From a virus: a stretch of DNA of 46,410 bases. The stretch spans positions 1-46,410 of IMG/VR virus record IMGVR_UViG_3300025769_000210, one strand, 5' to 3'. The stretch's first letter is position 1. The number at the start of each line of letters is the position of its first letter. The notes beneath the pieces are model-generated. The model was not told the DNA's origin, searched no databases, and worked only from the letters and a program-made list of their open reading frames with translations. Positions 15,901-22,841 of this stretch are shown one piece after another. Both the position numbers and the translations under genes were made by a program.

Positions 15901-16736
15901 TTTAAAGAGTCTTTGGCAAGTTTTGCTTCATCAAACCCACGCTGTTGTAAATTAATACCCGATTGTCTTTGAAGTTCTACATATGCGCCCTGCGTTTCTT
16001 GCAGTTCTTCTAAAGAATAACCTATTCTATAGAATGCACGTTCATTTTCATTAGCGGCTTTGAGTAATCTTCCAAATGCTTCTGTACCTTCGCCAGTTGT
16101 GCCACCTAATGTAGTTAAGCCTTGACCTGCGGCTTTAAAGATTGGTCCCAATTTTTCCAAATCTTCTGCGGCGTAACCTGCGGCTCTAGCCATGTCAGTA
16201 AGTGTTTCACTGTTCTGCCCTGAAACCGCACCCATCTCATACATTCTAGTAACAAATTGATTTTGTGCGTCTGCTTGTTCAGTAAATGCTTGTGCAACTT
16301 TACTAATGACTTTTATTGCGCCGCCGATGGCCATACCAAGTGGACCAAAGGCTTTACCTGCTTCAAAAGCGGCATTACCTAATCCATCTATTGCTTTGTT
16401 ATAAGATGCAAACTGTCCTTCGCCTTTTAAAAGAGCATCAGCAAAAGATACTGTAGCTCCTTTAAGGTTAGTAAAGCCGGCTTGTAATGCTTCACTGGCT
16501 GCGGTTAGTTCTTGTTGAGCCTGACGAGAAGCCTGTACTGCTTTAGATTCACCTTCTCTAACTTTGACGTTTGCTTTTATTGCTTCGCCTTCTTTATTGA
16601 CAGCGGCTCCTGTTTGATCTATACTCCCACTCATTTGTCCCATTTTTACAGCCAATGGGCCCAAAGAGGCACTTAATGCTTCTAAATTACCAAGCAGTTC
16701 TCGCATTACTTCTGGGTCAAAATCATCCATAGCCAT
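12972..16736 (-). CDS. Tape-measure-like tail protein, 1254 aa
   Basis: Long helical protein with tape-measure character. Residues about 40-130 are Ala/Gln-rich helix. Residues 200-480 have many heptads (for example NEARRAQ-type and AEQQAARNAYENVI segments). Residues about 535-700 hold hydrophobic Gly/Ala zippers (AIGGAGGALAGAAAGAAIGS, then IGGIIGGIAGAWLG) that are typical membrane-active parts of tape measures. Residues about 800-890 are a Gln/Glu/Arg coiled coil (QRQSDLIAEQQQAVADQIV). A tape measure sets tail length and is ejected ahead of the DNA. It faces the gp26/51 pair divergently; tail assembly chaperones usually sit beside the tape-measure gene, which supports the call. It is over twice T4 gp29 (590 aa). 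Two close starts (MAM) are possible. A baseplate or head-proximal role is not excluded. Confidence 0.75.
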   Translation of the reverse strand: MAMDDFDPEVMRELLGNLEALSASLGPLAVKMGQMSGSIDQTGAAVNKEGEAIKANVKVREGESKAVQASRQAQQELTAASEALQAGFTNLKGATVSFADALLKGEGQFASYNKAIDGLGNAAFEAGKAFGPLGMAIGGAIKVISKVAQAFTEQADAQNQFVTRMYEMGAVSGQNSETLTDMARAAGYAAEDLEKLGPIFKAAGQGLTTLGGTTGEGTEAFGRLLKAANENERAFYRIGYSLEELQETQGAYVELQRQSGINLQQRGFDEAKLAKDSLNYAKNLRMLSDLTGKSAETLQAEQQAARNAYENVIANRRDEANLRNLQNELAQETNAERRAQLQAEIDEMENASQVRNEAIGRMANDFGDEFGQQFGKVLRTGAFDESTKGLAVLGLSAADLKKKFEGVEAGTPEFDRLMAETAQEIRQKQDERIGQFGTSLQFGGEELGRQLGLAKEAVMEGGKIDPQDEVGRREAAQREIDERMQSGDAQRDAAAALIDTERNVRTAADAALDALNPLTNGFDKGTIALEALTVAAGVAAAAMGMSAFSGAGGAGGMMSKLGGLFRGGGAAASAMSGAGGALGSAGVKALGAVGKLAGPLAAVVEVGKGVYSAMEGRERAEENLAEGKISEEEADRRKTQATSEGAGQAIGGAGGALAGAAAGAAIGSVVPVIGTAIGGIIGGIAGAWLGSEGGEAIGGALGEAMTITPEMEEYNRANLDLVSQMGIYNENWLGASEVNMEALRAGIEEGTVTKDMVQAMMMDNDLTDQQLQELTDIAAGMEGPGVDALTAGASEEEMAAMLAEREQRQSDLIAEQQQAVADQIVAEEQERVERERLLAEQRENEAEQAQLIREQRLADAERKRQEEALAQGAEEANAALAALSGQAGDAIETASESMVTAAGELTLEGAEGELGGEVGKTMTPIMAAMFPGFGVLPNLFEKVSNYLNPESEEGETEKESSIMDLAKKATMAIPGVGLLASAGEGLMSLFNQEPDLETVEGRRELFAEGTDEEWAQQTGGALGGYLQHLQNELEIIGLDATTATEEQMAVVKENAKRAFLDDKYGQEITSEQSMVTESSDDAYSKQFDDYIKSVNALGEVLITKTRSTTDDDGNYISEKIMEYANTVEGSLDRADGNIRDYYNEATGEESYERTGDLATHEFVDVWNTSTEALTTASTAIADAIKAQEEVVEEETTGGTAAGTATPDATNQYIEQLLAQNAQLMGLMENRLGSIAGKLEDANDINNKILQYGRV

Positions 16737-16781
16737 ATATTAATGAGTCTCTTTAAGTTTTTTATAGCCGGTTTTTCGGTC

Positions 16782-16811
16782 TACTAAATACTATGCTAAT
16801 TGTATTTAGTA
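16782..16811. promoter_or_regulatory. Face-to-face pair of late boxes (10-bp inverted repeat)
   Basis: TACTAAATAC at 16782-16791 and its exact reverse complement GTATTTAGTA at 16802-16811, 10 nt apart, in the 109-bp gap between the divergent tape-measure and gp26 genes. Each half is an ACTAAATA-type late box directed at the other, so the two transcripts would overlap by a few bases and then diverge. An element CCGGTTTTTCGG precedes the plus-strand box. An operator role for the palindrome is also possible. Confidence 0.65.
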
Positions 16812-16845
16812 TTTTTAAATTACCATAATTTTTTGAGGAACATAT

Positions 16846-17679
16846 ATGGCCACAATTGATAACAATCCCTTAAGACAGTACTTTAGAAGACCTGCTGTTT
16901 TTATTAAGTTACCATCAGGGGTTGAAAATTATCCTGATGATATTATCGAAAAGACAGAATCAGGAGAACTACCCGTTTATCCAATGACTGCTATTGATGA
17001 AATTACTACTAAAACACCTGATTCATTGTTTAACGGTGAGGCTATGGTAGAAATCATTAGAAGTTGTATTCCAGCAATTAAAGACCCGTGGGAACTGTTG
17101 AGTAATGATTTAGATACTGTTCTTATTTCTATTAAAGCGGCAGGTGGACAAGATACTATTGATGTAGAATCTGAATGCACTAAATGCAACGCATTAGGAA
17201 CATATGGCGTAAACATGCAAATGCTATTAGGATCTCTTCAACCAGGGGACTATGATACGTTGCTAGAATTAGGTGATCTAAAAATCAAATTTAAGCCACT
17301 TAAGTATAAAGAAATGAATATTGCAGGTCTAGGTCAATTTGAAATTCAAGCAAAATACAAAAACATGCCTGATATCAAAGACCCTGATGAACGTATGAAA
17401 ATGAGCCAATCTGCATTAAAAGAAATTACTGCATTAACAATGAAAGTATTGGCATTGGCTATAGCATATGTAGAAACTCCCACAGCACAAGTAACAGAAC
17501 CTGAATATATTGAAGATTTCTTGTCTAATTGTGATACTAAAACTTATGAATCTATCAGAGATTGGCATAGCAAGATTAAAGCAGATAGCACTATAAAGCC
17601 TCTACAAATTACTTGTGAAGAATGTCAACATCAATACGAGCAACCTTTCACACTAAACGCTTCAGATTTTTTCGTGTAA
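16846..17679 (+). CDS. gp26: Baseplate hub / tail assembly protein gp26
   Basis: 277 aa (T4 gp26: 208). The middle KIKFKPLKYKEMNIAGLGQF and the paired zinc-type knuckles C111-x2-C114 and C257-x2-C260 (the second in ITCEECQHQYEQPF) fit the T4 gp26 family. gp26 acts with gp51 in assembly of the baseplate hub. Start chosen at ATG 16846 after TGAGGAA. The last codons are GAT TTT TTC GTG TAA: a T TTT TTC slippery heptamer two codons before the stop, followed by a frame that continues into gp51. The same gene therefore probably yields both gp26 and a 352-aa gp26-gp51 fusion. It is divergent from the tape-measure gene. Confidence 0.88.
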   Translation: MATIDNNPLRQYFRRPAVFIKLPSGVENYPDDIIEKTESGELPVYPMTAIDEITTKTPDSLFNGEAMVEIIRSCIPAIKDPWELLSNDLDTVLISIKAAGGQDTIDVESECTKCNALGTYGVNMQMLLGSLQPGDYDTLLELGDLKIKFKPLKYKEMNIAGLGQFEIQAKYKNMPDIKDPDERMKMSQSALKEITALTMKVLALAIAYVETPTAQVTEPEYIEDFLSNCDTKTYESIRDWHSKIKADSTIKPLQITCEECQHQYEQPFTLNASDFFV

Positions 17680-17903
17680 GGCTTCTTTCTCTCGACCCTG
17701 AGGGGATTAGGAAGTTACTAAAAGGATATGAAGAACAAGTCAGGGCGATCAGAGCCAATGCTCTGACTATGTCCTGGTATATGCGTGGCGGTGCTACCTA
17801 TGAAGATATCCTTAACATGTCTCAACATGAAAGAGAATCCATAAATAAACTAATAGAAGATCACTTGGAAACAACTAAGAAAACCCAATTACCATTCTTT
17901 TAA
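17622..17903 (+). CDS. gp51: gp51-like baseplate assembly domain, probably made by -1 frameshift from gp26
   Basis: Open frame overlapping the end of gp26 by 58 bp in the -1 frame. The only upstream ATG (17622) gives an implausible start (MSTSIRATFHTKRFRF) that is just gp26's zinc-knuckle region read out of frame, and it has no proper ribosome site. The next ATG (17769) would leave only 44 residues and cut the helix LLKGYEEQVRAIRANALTMS. Continuation from the T TTT TTC site at 17667-17673 instead adds 76 residues to gp26. The conserved-looking part is ANALTMSWYMRGGATYEDIL and HERESINKLIEDHLETTKK. The spacing and overlap resemble the G/GT and E/E' tail chaperone pairs of lambda and P2. A short free gp51 is not excluded. 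Confidence 0.7.
   Translation: MSTSIRATFHTKRFRFFRVRLLSLDPEGIRKLLKGYEEQVRAIRANALTMSWYMRGGATYEDILNMSQHERESINKLIEDHLETTKKTQLPFF
17667..17714 (+). other. Programmed -1 frameshift signal (slippery site plus stem)
   Basis: T TTT TTC at 17667-17673 is a classic X XXY YYZ heptamer in the gp26 frame, with the stop TAA at 17677-17679. A -1 slip would read ...NASDFF then RVRLLSLDPEGIRK. Starting 8 nt downstream, CTTC (17682-17685) can pair with GAAG (17711-17714). Inside it TCTCT (17688-17692) can pair with GGGGA (17702-17706), two of the pairs being G-U. This gives a modest two-part stem at the right spacing for a stimulatory structure. Confidence 0.62.
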
Positions 17904-17922
17904 ATCTTATTATTTCATTAAG

Positions 17923-17978
17923 AGGTCTCTAAAGAGACCTAATTACTCATTCGCTTCGCTCATTCGTAATTTCTTTTT
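17923..17978 (+). terminator. Double hairpin and T-tract after gp51
   Basis: A 7-bp stem AGGTCTC / GAGACCT with loop TAAA (17923-17940) starts 20 nt after the gp51 stop. A second weaker hairpin AATTAC / GTAATT (17941-17971) encloses a repeated CATTCGC motif and is followed by TTCTTTTT. It is probably the terminator of the gp26-51 transcript. Confidence 0.6.
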
Positions 17979-18037
17979 GGTATATTATTAGGATACAGTG
18001 TTAAACAGTTCTTTAAGAAGTCTTATTACCTTTTAGA

Positions 18038-18333
18038 AGCCATGGTAGTGCTATTCAAACACTACCACGGTTCAGGTCATTACCCCCTGTCATCCATGTT
18101 GTCTGTCCCCGATTGATTACGTTACTATAATCAATCGCTACCGGTTGCTCTGTAAAGTTTACTGGGCTGTAGTTGAGCCAATCATATTAATAAACATGAT
18201 CTCTCAGCAACGCATGTTCTATATCCTCAAGACAAAGTAGATATAGACTCATTGAAGGTTCGCTACCATAACGATTGCCTCCTCGGTATATTGTGTGTAA
18301 CACACTACTTCAGATCCGTTACCCGTATAGGGT
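18038..18333 (-). ncRNA. Candidate structured RNA in a gene-free region
   Basis: 17904-18381 (478 bp) lies between two convergent genes and has no credible open frame. Stems found by eye: 18038-18050 with 18060-18072 (11-13 bp, the one A-C mismatch on the plus strand becoming U-G on the minus strand); 18111-18119 with 18128-18136 (9 bp perfect, GATTGATTA); 18144-18149 with 18206-18211 closing a junction of three small hairpins (18052-18062, 18065-18079, 18081-18200); 18218-18225 with 18240-18247 (8 bp perfect, TCTATATC); 18253-18257 with 18308-18312 enclosing 18293-18305 (GTGTG/CACAC); and 18321-18333. The mismatch pattern favours minus-strand RNA, either the 3' end of the gp47-46 operon transcript or a separate RNA. 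No canonical tRNA T-arm is present. RNA class unknown. Confidence 0.35.
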
Positions 18334-18381
18334 TCCTCAAGAAGGGTCGAGTACAAATTACGACCATACTATATGTAAGTT

Positions 18382-18963
18382 TTAATAATCTACTGGTGTA
18401 GTTTTTATTGAGATAGACTTGGTGTCGGCTTCGTTTGACGTGGTGTCTGCTGTGCTTTTATTTGAGTATGATTTAAATAGTTCTTTGTTAAATTCAAAAA
18501 AGTGATCAAAACTGAATATAACCCAGTCAGCATGGTTGTCTGAGGTATAGTACATGAATTGATCACTTACAAATGTGTACCGACTAGGCACACATACAAA
18601 ACGCCCCTTACGATTAAATTTCATAAAGAGAACGTCAAAGTCTCCCTCTTCATGCACGTCCATTAACTGGTCGAGCCATTCTTCAAGTTGTCTGCAAGAA
18701 CCTGACAGAACTTGATGAAAAGGGAAATCTGCATAGAATTTACACTCAATGTTTAGTGCATCAAAACTTTGTCCAGGAACAATGTCTCCCTTAAAACTTC
18801 TGATCTGTCCTTCGTGTAAAATCTCTGTTCGATTTTGGTTTTTGCCACCGACATAAGCACCAGATCCGGGCGCCCTTATGAAACTTTCTCCATAAAGATC
18901 ACTAAGAAATTTTGCAACTTCTCTTTCAAATCCTGATCCTTTATTCTTAGATGGTGATGGCAT
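18382..18963 (-). CDS. PD-(D/E)XK family nuclease, Holliday-resolvase-like
   Basis: 193 aa. The N-terminal half carries a complete PD-(D/E)XK pattern: GSGFEREVAKFL with E13/E15, RAPGSGAY (30-37), FKGDIVPG with D60, and LNIECKFY with E73 and K75. RxPxSGA followed by GD and ExK is the layout of archaeal-type Holliday junction resolvases and related phage nucleases that cut DNA branches. The last 30 residues are Ser/Thr-rich and probably disordered. It is the last gene of the minus-strand 55-47-46-radical SAM run, so a role in recombination or in debranching DNA before packaging is reasonable. GGGAGA lies 12 nt before the ATG. The family call is fairly firm; the substrate is inferred. Confidence 0.75.
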   Translation of the reverse strand: MPSPSKNKGSGFEREVAKFLSDLYGESFIRAPGSGAYVGGKNQNRTEILHEGQIRSFKGDIVPGQSFDALNIECKFYADFPFHQVLSGSCRQLEEWLDQLMDVHEEGDFDVLFMKFNRKGRFVCVPSRYTFVSDQFMYYTSDNHADWVIFSFDHFFEFNKELFKSYSNKSTADTTSNEADTKSISIKTTPVDY

Positions 18964-18980
18964 TACTATTAATTATCTCC

Positions 18981-19994
18981 CTACCACTCAGTGGCATAAT
19001 TTTTTGTCACACGATAATGGGCGCATTTTGTTTGACACTCAAAAGAACCGTGTATAAACTCGGCATTCCAAAATTCTTCCTTCACAACTTCGGGTAAATT
19101 CTTTTTGTGTAGACTATATTTCTTGCCTACATCTTGCCATTTGTTATTGTGACCATATCGTGTTGCTACCCAACAACAGGGATAAAATTCTCCCCTGGCA
19201 TTTATGTATGCGCCTTTGTTGCCTATGTGACATAAAGGTCGCTCATTTCCTATTGTAGGTGCAACTTTTAATAAAGTTAAATTAGTACGCATCCAAGGCT
19301 CTAATAACTTTCTGTCAGACAATTTAAATACTTCTCTTTCAAATCGGTGACTAGATGCTATCAGTTTTTCAGATGGTTGTAAAGGGTCGTCTTTCCCATA
19401 GTGATCATAGACTTCACCAAACTTTGTACTCTTTGTTAATTGAAATGAGTCGAAACCTATTTCTTTAGCATAGGTTTTCATTTCTTCTAACATGTCTTCG
19501 TTAAATTTAAAACCTATTGCGTCCCAAACAGTCCAACAATTTGATTGTTGTGCCATAATAGTAGCACCACTGATAATACTAGACCAATTTGAATTTATTC
19601 TATATTTGTTATTGCTTTCTTGGTTCCATCCATCTATACTAAAATGTATTTGATCTTGTTCATCTAGTAATTCAGCAAGTTCTTGCCACCAACCGTCTGC
19701 TTTGTACGACCCGTTAGTAACTATAATAATTGCGATAGTGGGTTTAATTTCTTTAAAATATCTAATGACAGGGATAAAATCATGTGCATAGATCGGGTCA
19801 CCGTCATCACCACAAAATGTCAATTTTTCAACATTTCTAGTAATGAACCCTTTTGGAAAGTTTCTCTTAAAGAACTCTAAATCTAATTCTGTATTGACAA
19901 GTGTATCTGGTACTTCTTGTCTAGGGCATCTAGGGCACTTTAGTGTACACTTGCTACTAATTTCAATGTGCCAGTGCCACAGGGCTAAACTCAT
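18981..19994 (-). CDS. Radical SAM enzyme with SPASM-like C-terminal cysteines
   Basis: 337 aa. The canonical cluster motif CTLKCPRC gives C16, C20 and C23 for a 4Fe-4S cluster that cleaves S-adenosylmethionine. TFCGDDGDP (about 59-67) is the GGE-like SAM-binding motif, and IIIVTNGSY and IHFSIDG are the expected barrel strands. A C-terminal cysteine set (PLCHIGNKG, then YPCCW, then FECQTKC) resembles an auxiliary-cluster SPASM/twitch domain, as found in peptide- and protein-modifying members. The start overlaps the gp46 stop by ATGA, so the two are translationally coupled. The substrate is unknown. Radical SAM genes do occur in marine T4-like phages. Co-transcription with recombination nucleases does not by itself reveal the reaction. 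Confidence 0.85.
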   Translation of the reverse strand: MSLALWHWHIEISSKCTLKCPRCPRQEVPDTLVNTELDLEFFKRNFPKGFITRNVEKLTFCGDDGDPIYAHDFIPVIRYFKEIKPTIAIIIVTNGSYKADGWWQELAELLDEQDQIHFSIDGWNQESNNKYRINSNWSSIISGATIMAQQSNCWTVWDAIGFKFNEDMLEEMKTYAKEIGFDSFQLTKSTKFGEVYDHYGKDDPLQPSEKLIASSHRFEREVFKLSDRKLLEPWMRTNLTLLKVAPTIGNERPLCHIGNKGAYINARGEFYPCCWVATRYGHNNKWQDVGKKYSLHKKNLPEVVKEEFWNAEFIHGSFECQTKCAHYRVTKNYATEW

Positions 19995-21760
19995 AAGTGT
20001 TCCATTTCCCTAGAAGTGTTATATGTAGTAAACCCGTTTTCTTTAACAACTTGCAAAACACTTGGAACACGACCTGCAAGTTCTTCTCTGTGAGATACAA
20101 GCCAAATTGACTTGTTACGTCTACGTGACATATCTTTAAGAATAGCCATAGCATTCTCAACACCGATAGTATCTAAACCAGAGTCAATTAACTCGTCAAT
20201 AAACAAAGTATTGATTGGGAAATATAAGTTTTCCCACACGTCTCTGAATGCAAATGACAATCCTAAGATCAGTCTATTTCGCTCACCTCTTGACAAGTTA
20301 TCAAAATCTAGTTCTCTGCCTAACTCTGTAATTTCTACACTCAAATCATTTAAGAATACAACTTGATGTGGTAGACCCATCTTATCTAAGTAATGTGTAA
20401 GCCTACCATTTAGATAAGATAAGTTTTGATCAATAATCTTTTTACGCACAAATGAATCTTTACTTGTTAACAAGTCCAATAAGAATTTTTGATGATCACC
20501 AATGCGTGATAATTCGTTTATTTTATCAAAATTAACTTCTTGTAACGCCTGTGATTGCATATCTTCGATTTGATCTGTATACGGATTCGTATCATTCTCT
20601 CTTTGATCGATTTGTTGTAATAAATTATCTACTTTATTTCTATGTTCAAAGGCTTCTTGTTCTGTATCATAATATAGTTTTGGCAAAGACCCGATATCCC
20701 CGATCTTTTCTTTTTCTTTTTCACATTCGACATAAAATTCTGCTAAATCAACTGTGCGTTCATTGGCTTCTTCTAGTAATTTTTCTTTGTCTACCAATAT
20801 GTTAGCATGACTATCATCGTGGAAATCTTGACCACAAGCATAACATTTATTAGTACGTAATGTCTCAATTTCTTTTTCTAATTTAGTAACAGATTTAGAT
20901 TCTTTATCTAAATCTGACCTAGTTCTTTGCATCGTTTTATCGATATCTTCGTGTTCTTTCTTACGTTGATTGTATGTACTAAGTTCTTTGTGGCCAAGTA
21001 ATTCGGCTTCAATATCCAAAGTTTTGAGTACTTCTAGTTCTTCTTTTAACTTTAAAATATCTTCATTTTTCTTGGCATCCCATAGTTTAGCACGTTTAAC
21101 TAAAGAATCAATTTGTTCATGTATTCTTTTGTTTGCTTCTTCTATGGCTTTGATTTTAAATTCTTCTTGTTGCAAATCTTCTTTATTTGCTTTAATTTTA
21201 ATCTTAATTTGTTCTGCTTTTTCAGACAATAATGTAATACCCAACAACTGCTCAATAACATCACGCTGTTGTCCTTGAGTCATGCTTAAGAATGGTTGAC
21301 TATATGTGTTTAGTGCTACAATGTTTCTAAACATTGTAGGAGAAATATTAATAATCTTGTCTATAACACCCTGTGTTTCTTTGTTTTCACCTTGGGCTTC
21401 ATTATCTTCTTCGTTATTGTGACCATTAATAAAGAATTTTAAACTGTGTGGTTTACGACCACGTTCAATACGATATTCTATACCGTTAACAACAAAATCT
21501 AATGTCACTAACATGCCTTTACCGTTAGTTCTATTAATAAGATTGTTTTGTTTGATGTTGTTTAAGGCAGTACCATATAGTGCATAACTAATGGCTTGAA
21601 TTAGTGTAGTTTTACCTGTGCCGTTTCTTGCACCGTCTCCACCTAAGTCTAAGTTCTCACCTAATATAAGGGTAAGTTCTTGGTTGTGCAGGTCGATTGC
21701 TTGTGTAACCGACCCAACACTTAAAAAATTTCTTAGTGTAATATTCTTTAGTTGTATCAT
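19991..21760 (-). CDS. gp46: Recombination endonuclease subunit gp46 (Rad50/SbcC-like ATPase)
   Basis: 589 aa (T4: 560). SMC-type ATPase that with gp47 resects DNA ends for recombination-dependent replication and helps degrade host DNA. The Walker A is ARNGTGKTT (44-52) but is preceded by an extra loop GENLDLGGDG, so the usual GxNGxGK motif is expanded. A long coiled coil carries a zinc hook KCYACGQDF near residue 303. The ABC signature NLSRGERNRLILGL is near 482-495 and the Walker B TLFIDELIDSG near 515-525. The start overlaps the gp47 stop by ATGA. Length, motif order and coupling to gp47 make this firm. Confidence 0.95.
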   Translation of the reverse strand: MIQLKNITLRNFLSVGSVTQAIDLHNQELTLILGENLDLGGDGARNGTGKTTLIQAISYALYGTALNNIKQNNLINRTNGKGMLVTLDFVVNGIEYRIERGRKPHSLKFFINGHNNEEDNEAQGENKETQGVIDKIINISPTMFRNIVALNTYSQPFLSMTQGQQRDVIEQLLGITLLSEKAEQIKIKIKANKEDLQQEEFKIKAIEEANKRIHEQIDSLVKRAKLWDAKKNEDILKLKEELEVLKTLDIEAELLGHKELSTYNQRKKEHEDIDKTMQRTRSDLDKESKSVTKLEKEIETLRTNKCYACGQDFHDDSHANILVDKEKLLEEANERTVDLAEFYVECEKEKEKIGDIGSLPKLYYDTEQEAFEHRNKVDNLLQQIDQRENDTNPYTDQIEDMQSQALQEVNFDKINELSRIGDHQKFLLDLLTSKDSFVRKKIIDQNLSYLNGRLTHYLDKMGLPHQVVFLNDLSVEITELGRELDFDNLSRGERNRLILGLSFAFRDVWENLYFPINTLFIDELIDSGLDTIGVENAMAILKDMSRRRNKSIWLVSHREELAGRVPSVLQVVKENGFTTYNTSREMEHL

Positions 21761-22773
21761 AGGCTTTGATATATCTCTAATAGCACACCTTTATCATAGA
21801 ATTCACTTTCTATGTTTTTAATTTGATCAATGATAATGCTATCCACACTTTCAAATGATAGTTCACCAGGTGCAAGATCATTAGCATGTTCATCTGACTT
21901 AATCGGAATCAATGCCATTTCTCGCAACTGGTGTTTTGGTATTAACGTTTCTCTAATAAAGTTGGCTTCTTCATAAGAAATGTCAATATCTAAATGAACT
22001 CTAACATGACTGTCAGGTAAAAGCAAGCCTTCTGGGTTATCCAAAACCTCACTTAATTTGTATACTCTATATTTGGGTTGATTTGGCCATGAATGAAATT
22101 CAGGTTCTTTGTCCCACTCTAAAATCATCATACCTCTGGCATCGTCACCTGCGTCTGCATAGTTGTGTGGGAAAGCATTACCTATGTACCAAACGTTTTT
22201 GCGTGATTGTCTTTTATGAAAGTGACCAGAGAATGCCCATTCAAACTGTGATAGATAATCGGTGTTAAGTTCTCCGTGATCCGGCATTTCGATCATAGCA
22301 TTCATATAGAAATAGGGCAATTCTAAATGACCAAAAAGATATTTGCCTTTTTTCTTTTTAAGTTGCTTGTAATCATCATTGACTAACCACGGGGCAATAA
22401 CACAATCTCCCTCTTCGAACCAATCATTAACAATTGTAATGTTTGGTAAATGGGTAGCCCATTCTACTGAGTGAATGTCTCTTTTGTCTCTATAATAAAG
22501 GTCATGATTGCCCGGAATAAAATACACTTTGTTAAATGCATCATTTAGTTTCTCTAATGCTTTGAGACCAAACTGCATAGTGTGCATGTTGATACTGGAT
22601 CTATGATGATTCCAGTCACCTAAAAAGAAACATGTCTCACAATCGTTCTCTTTTGCTTTTTCTATAAACCAGTCAACAAAATTAGAACAATCTTGGTTAT
22701 GAACCAAACTGTTACTTTTTAAACCAAAGTGTATGTCTGTAAAAACTGCCGCTTTATCAAAAAGATTAGCCAT
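21757..22773 (-). CDS. gp47: Recombination endonuclease subunit gp47 (Mre11/SbcD-like)
   Basis: 338 aa, as T4 gp47 (339). Metallophosphoesterase nuclease acting with gp46. All phosphoesterase motifs are present: TDIHFG (D13, H15), GDWNHH (D53, N55), GNHD (N89, H90), GHLE (H149) and SGHFHKR (H184, H186). The W54 in motif II replaces the usual variable residue without loss of metal ligands. The C-terminal 100 residues form the cap that contacts gp46. Upstream ribosome-binding sequence is weak (GGGTAAG). The 68-bp gap to gp55 contains a TTGTAAcTTACAA palindrome near 22800-22812 but no convincing promoter. Confidence 0.95.
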   Translation of the reverse strand: MANLFDKAAVFTDIHFGLKSNSLVHNQDCSNFVDWFIEKAKENDCETCFFLGDWNHHRSSINMHTMQFGLKALEKLNDAFNKVYFIPGNHDLYYRDKRDIHSVEWATHLPNITIVNDWFEEGDCVIAPWLVNDDYKQLKKKKGKYLFGHLELPYFYMNAMIEMPDHGELNTDYLSQFEWAFSGHFHKRQSRKNVWYIGNAFPHNYADAGDDARGMMILEWDKEPEFHSWPNQPKYRVYKLSEVLDNPEGLLLPDSHVRVHLDIDISYEEANFIRETLIPKHQLREMALIPIKSDEHANDLAPGELSFESVDSIIIDQIKNIESEFYDKGVLLEIYQSL

Positions 22774-22841
22774 AACTACTTACCCATATTAATACTATAT
22801 TGTAACTTACAATAGAACGTAATACAAACAAAACGGATAAA

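Noticed and set aside
17904-18381. tRNA gene, tmRNA or group I intron
   Set aside because: No GTTCRA T-loop with paired arm, no tmRNA ends, and no convincing P7 core. The region is not within a split gene.
22800-22812. TTGTAAcTTACAA palindrome as promoter or operator of gp47
   Set aside because: Short, AT-rich and without a matching -35/-10 pair at proper spacing; noted only in the gp47 entry.
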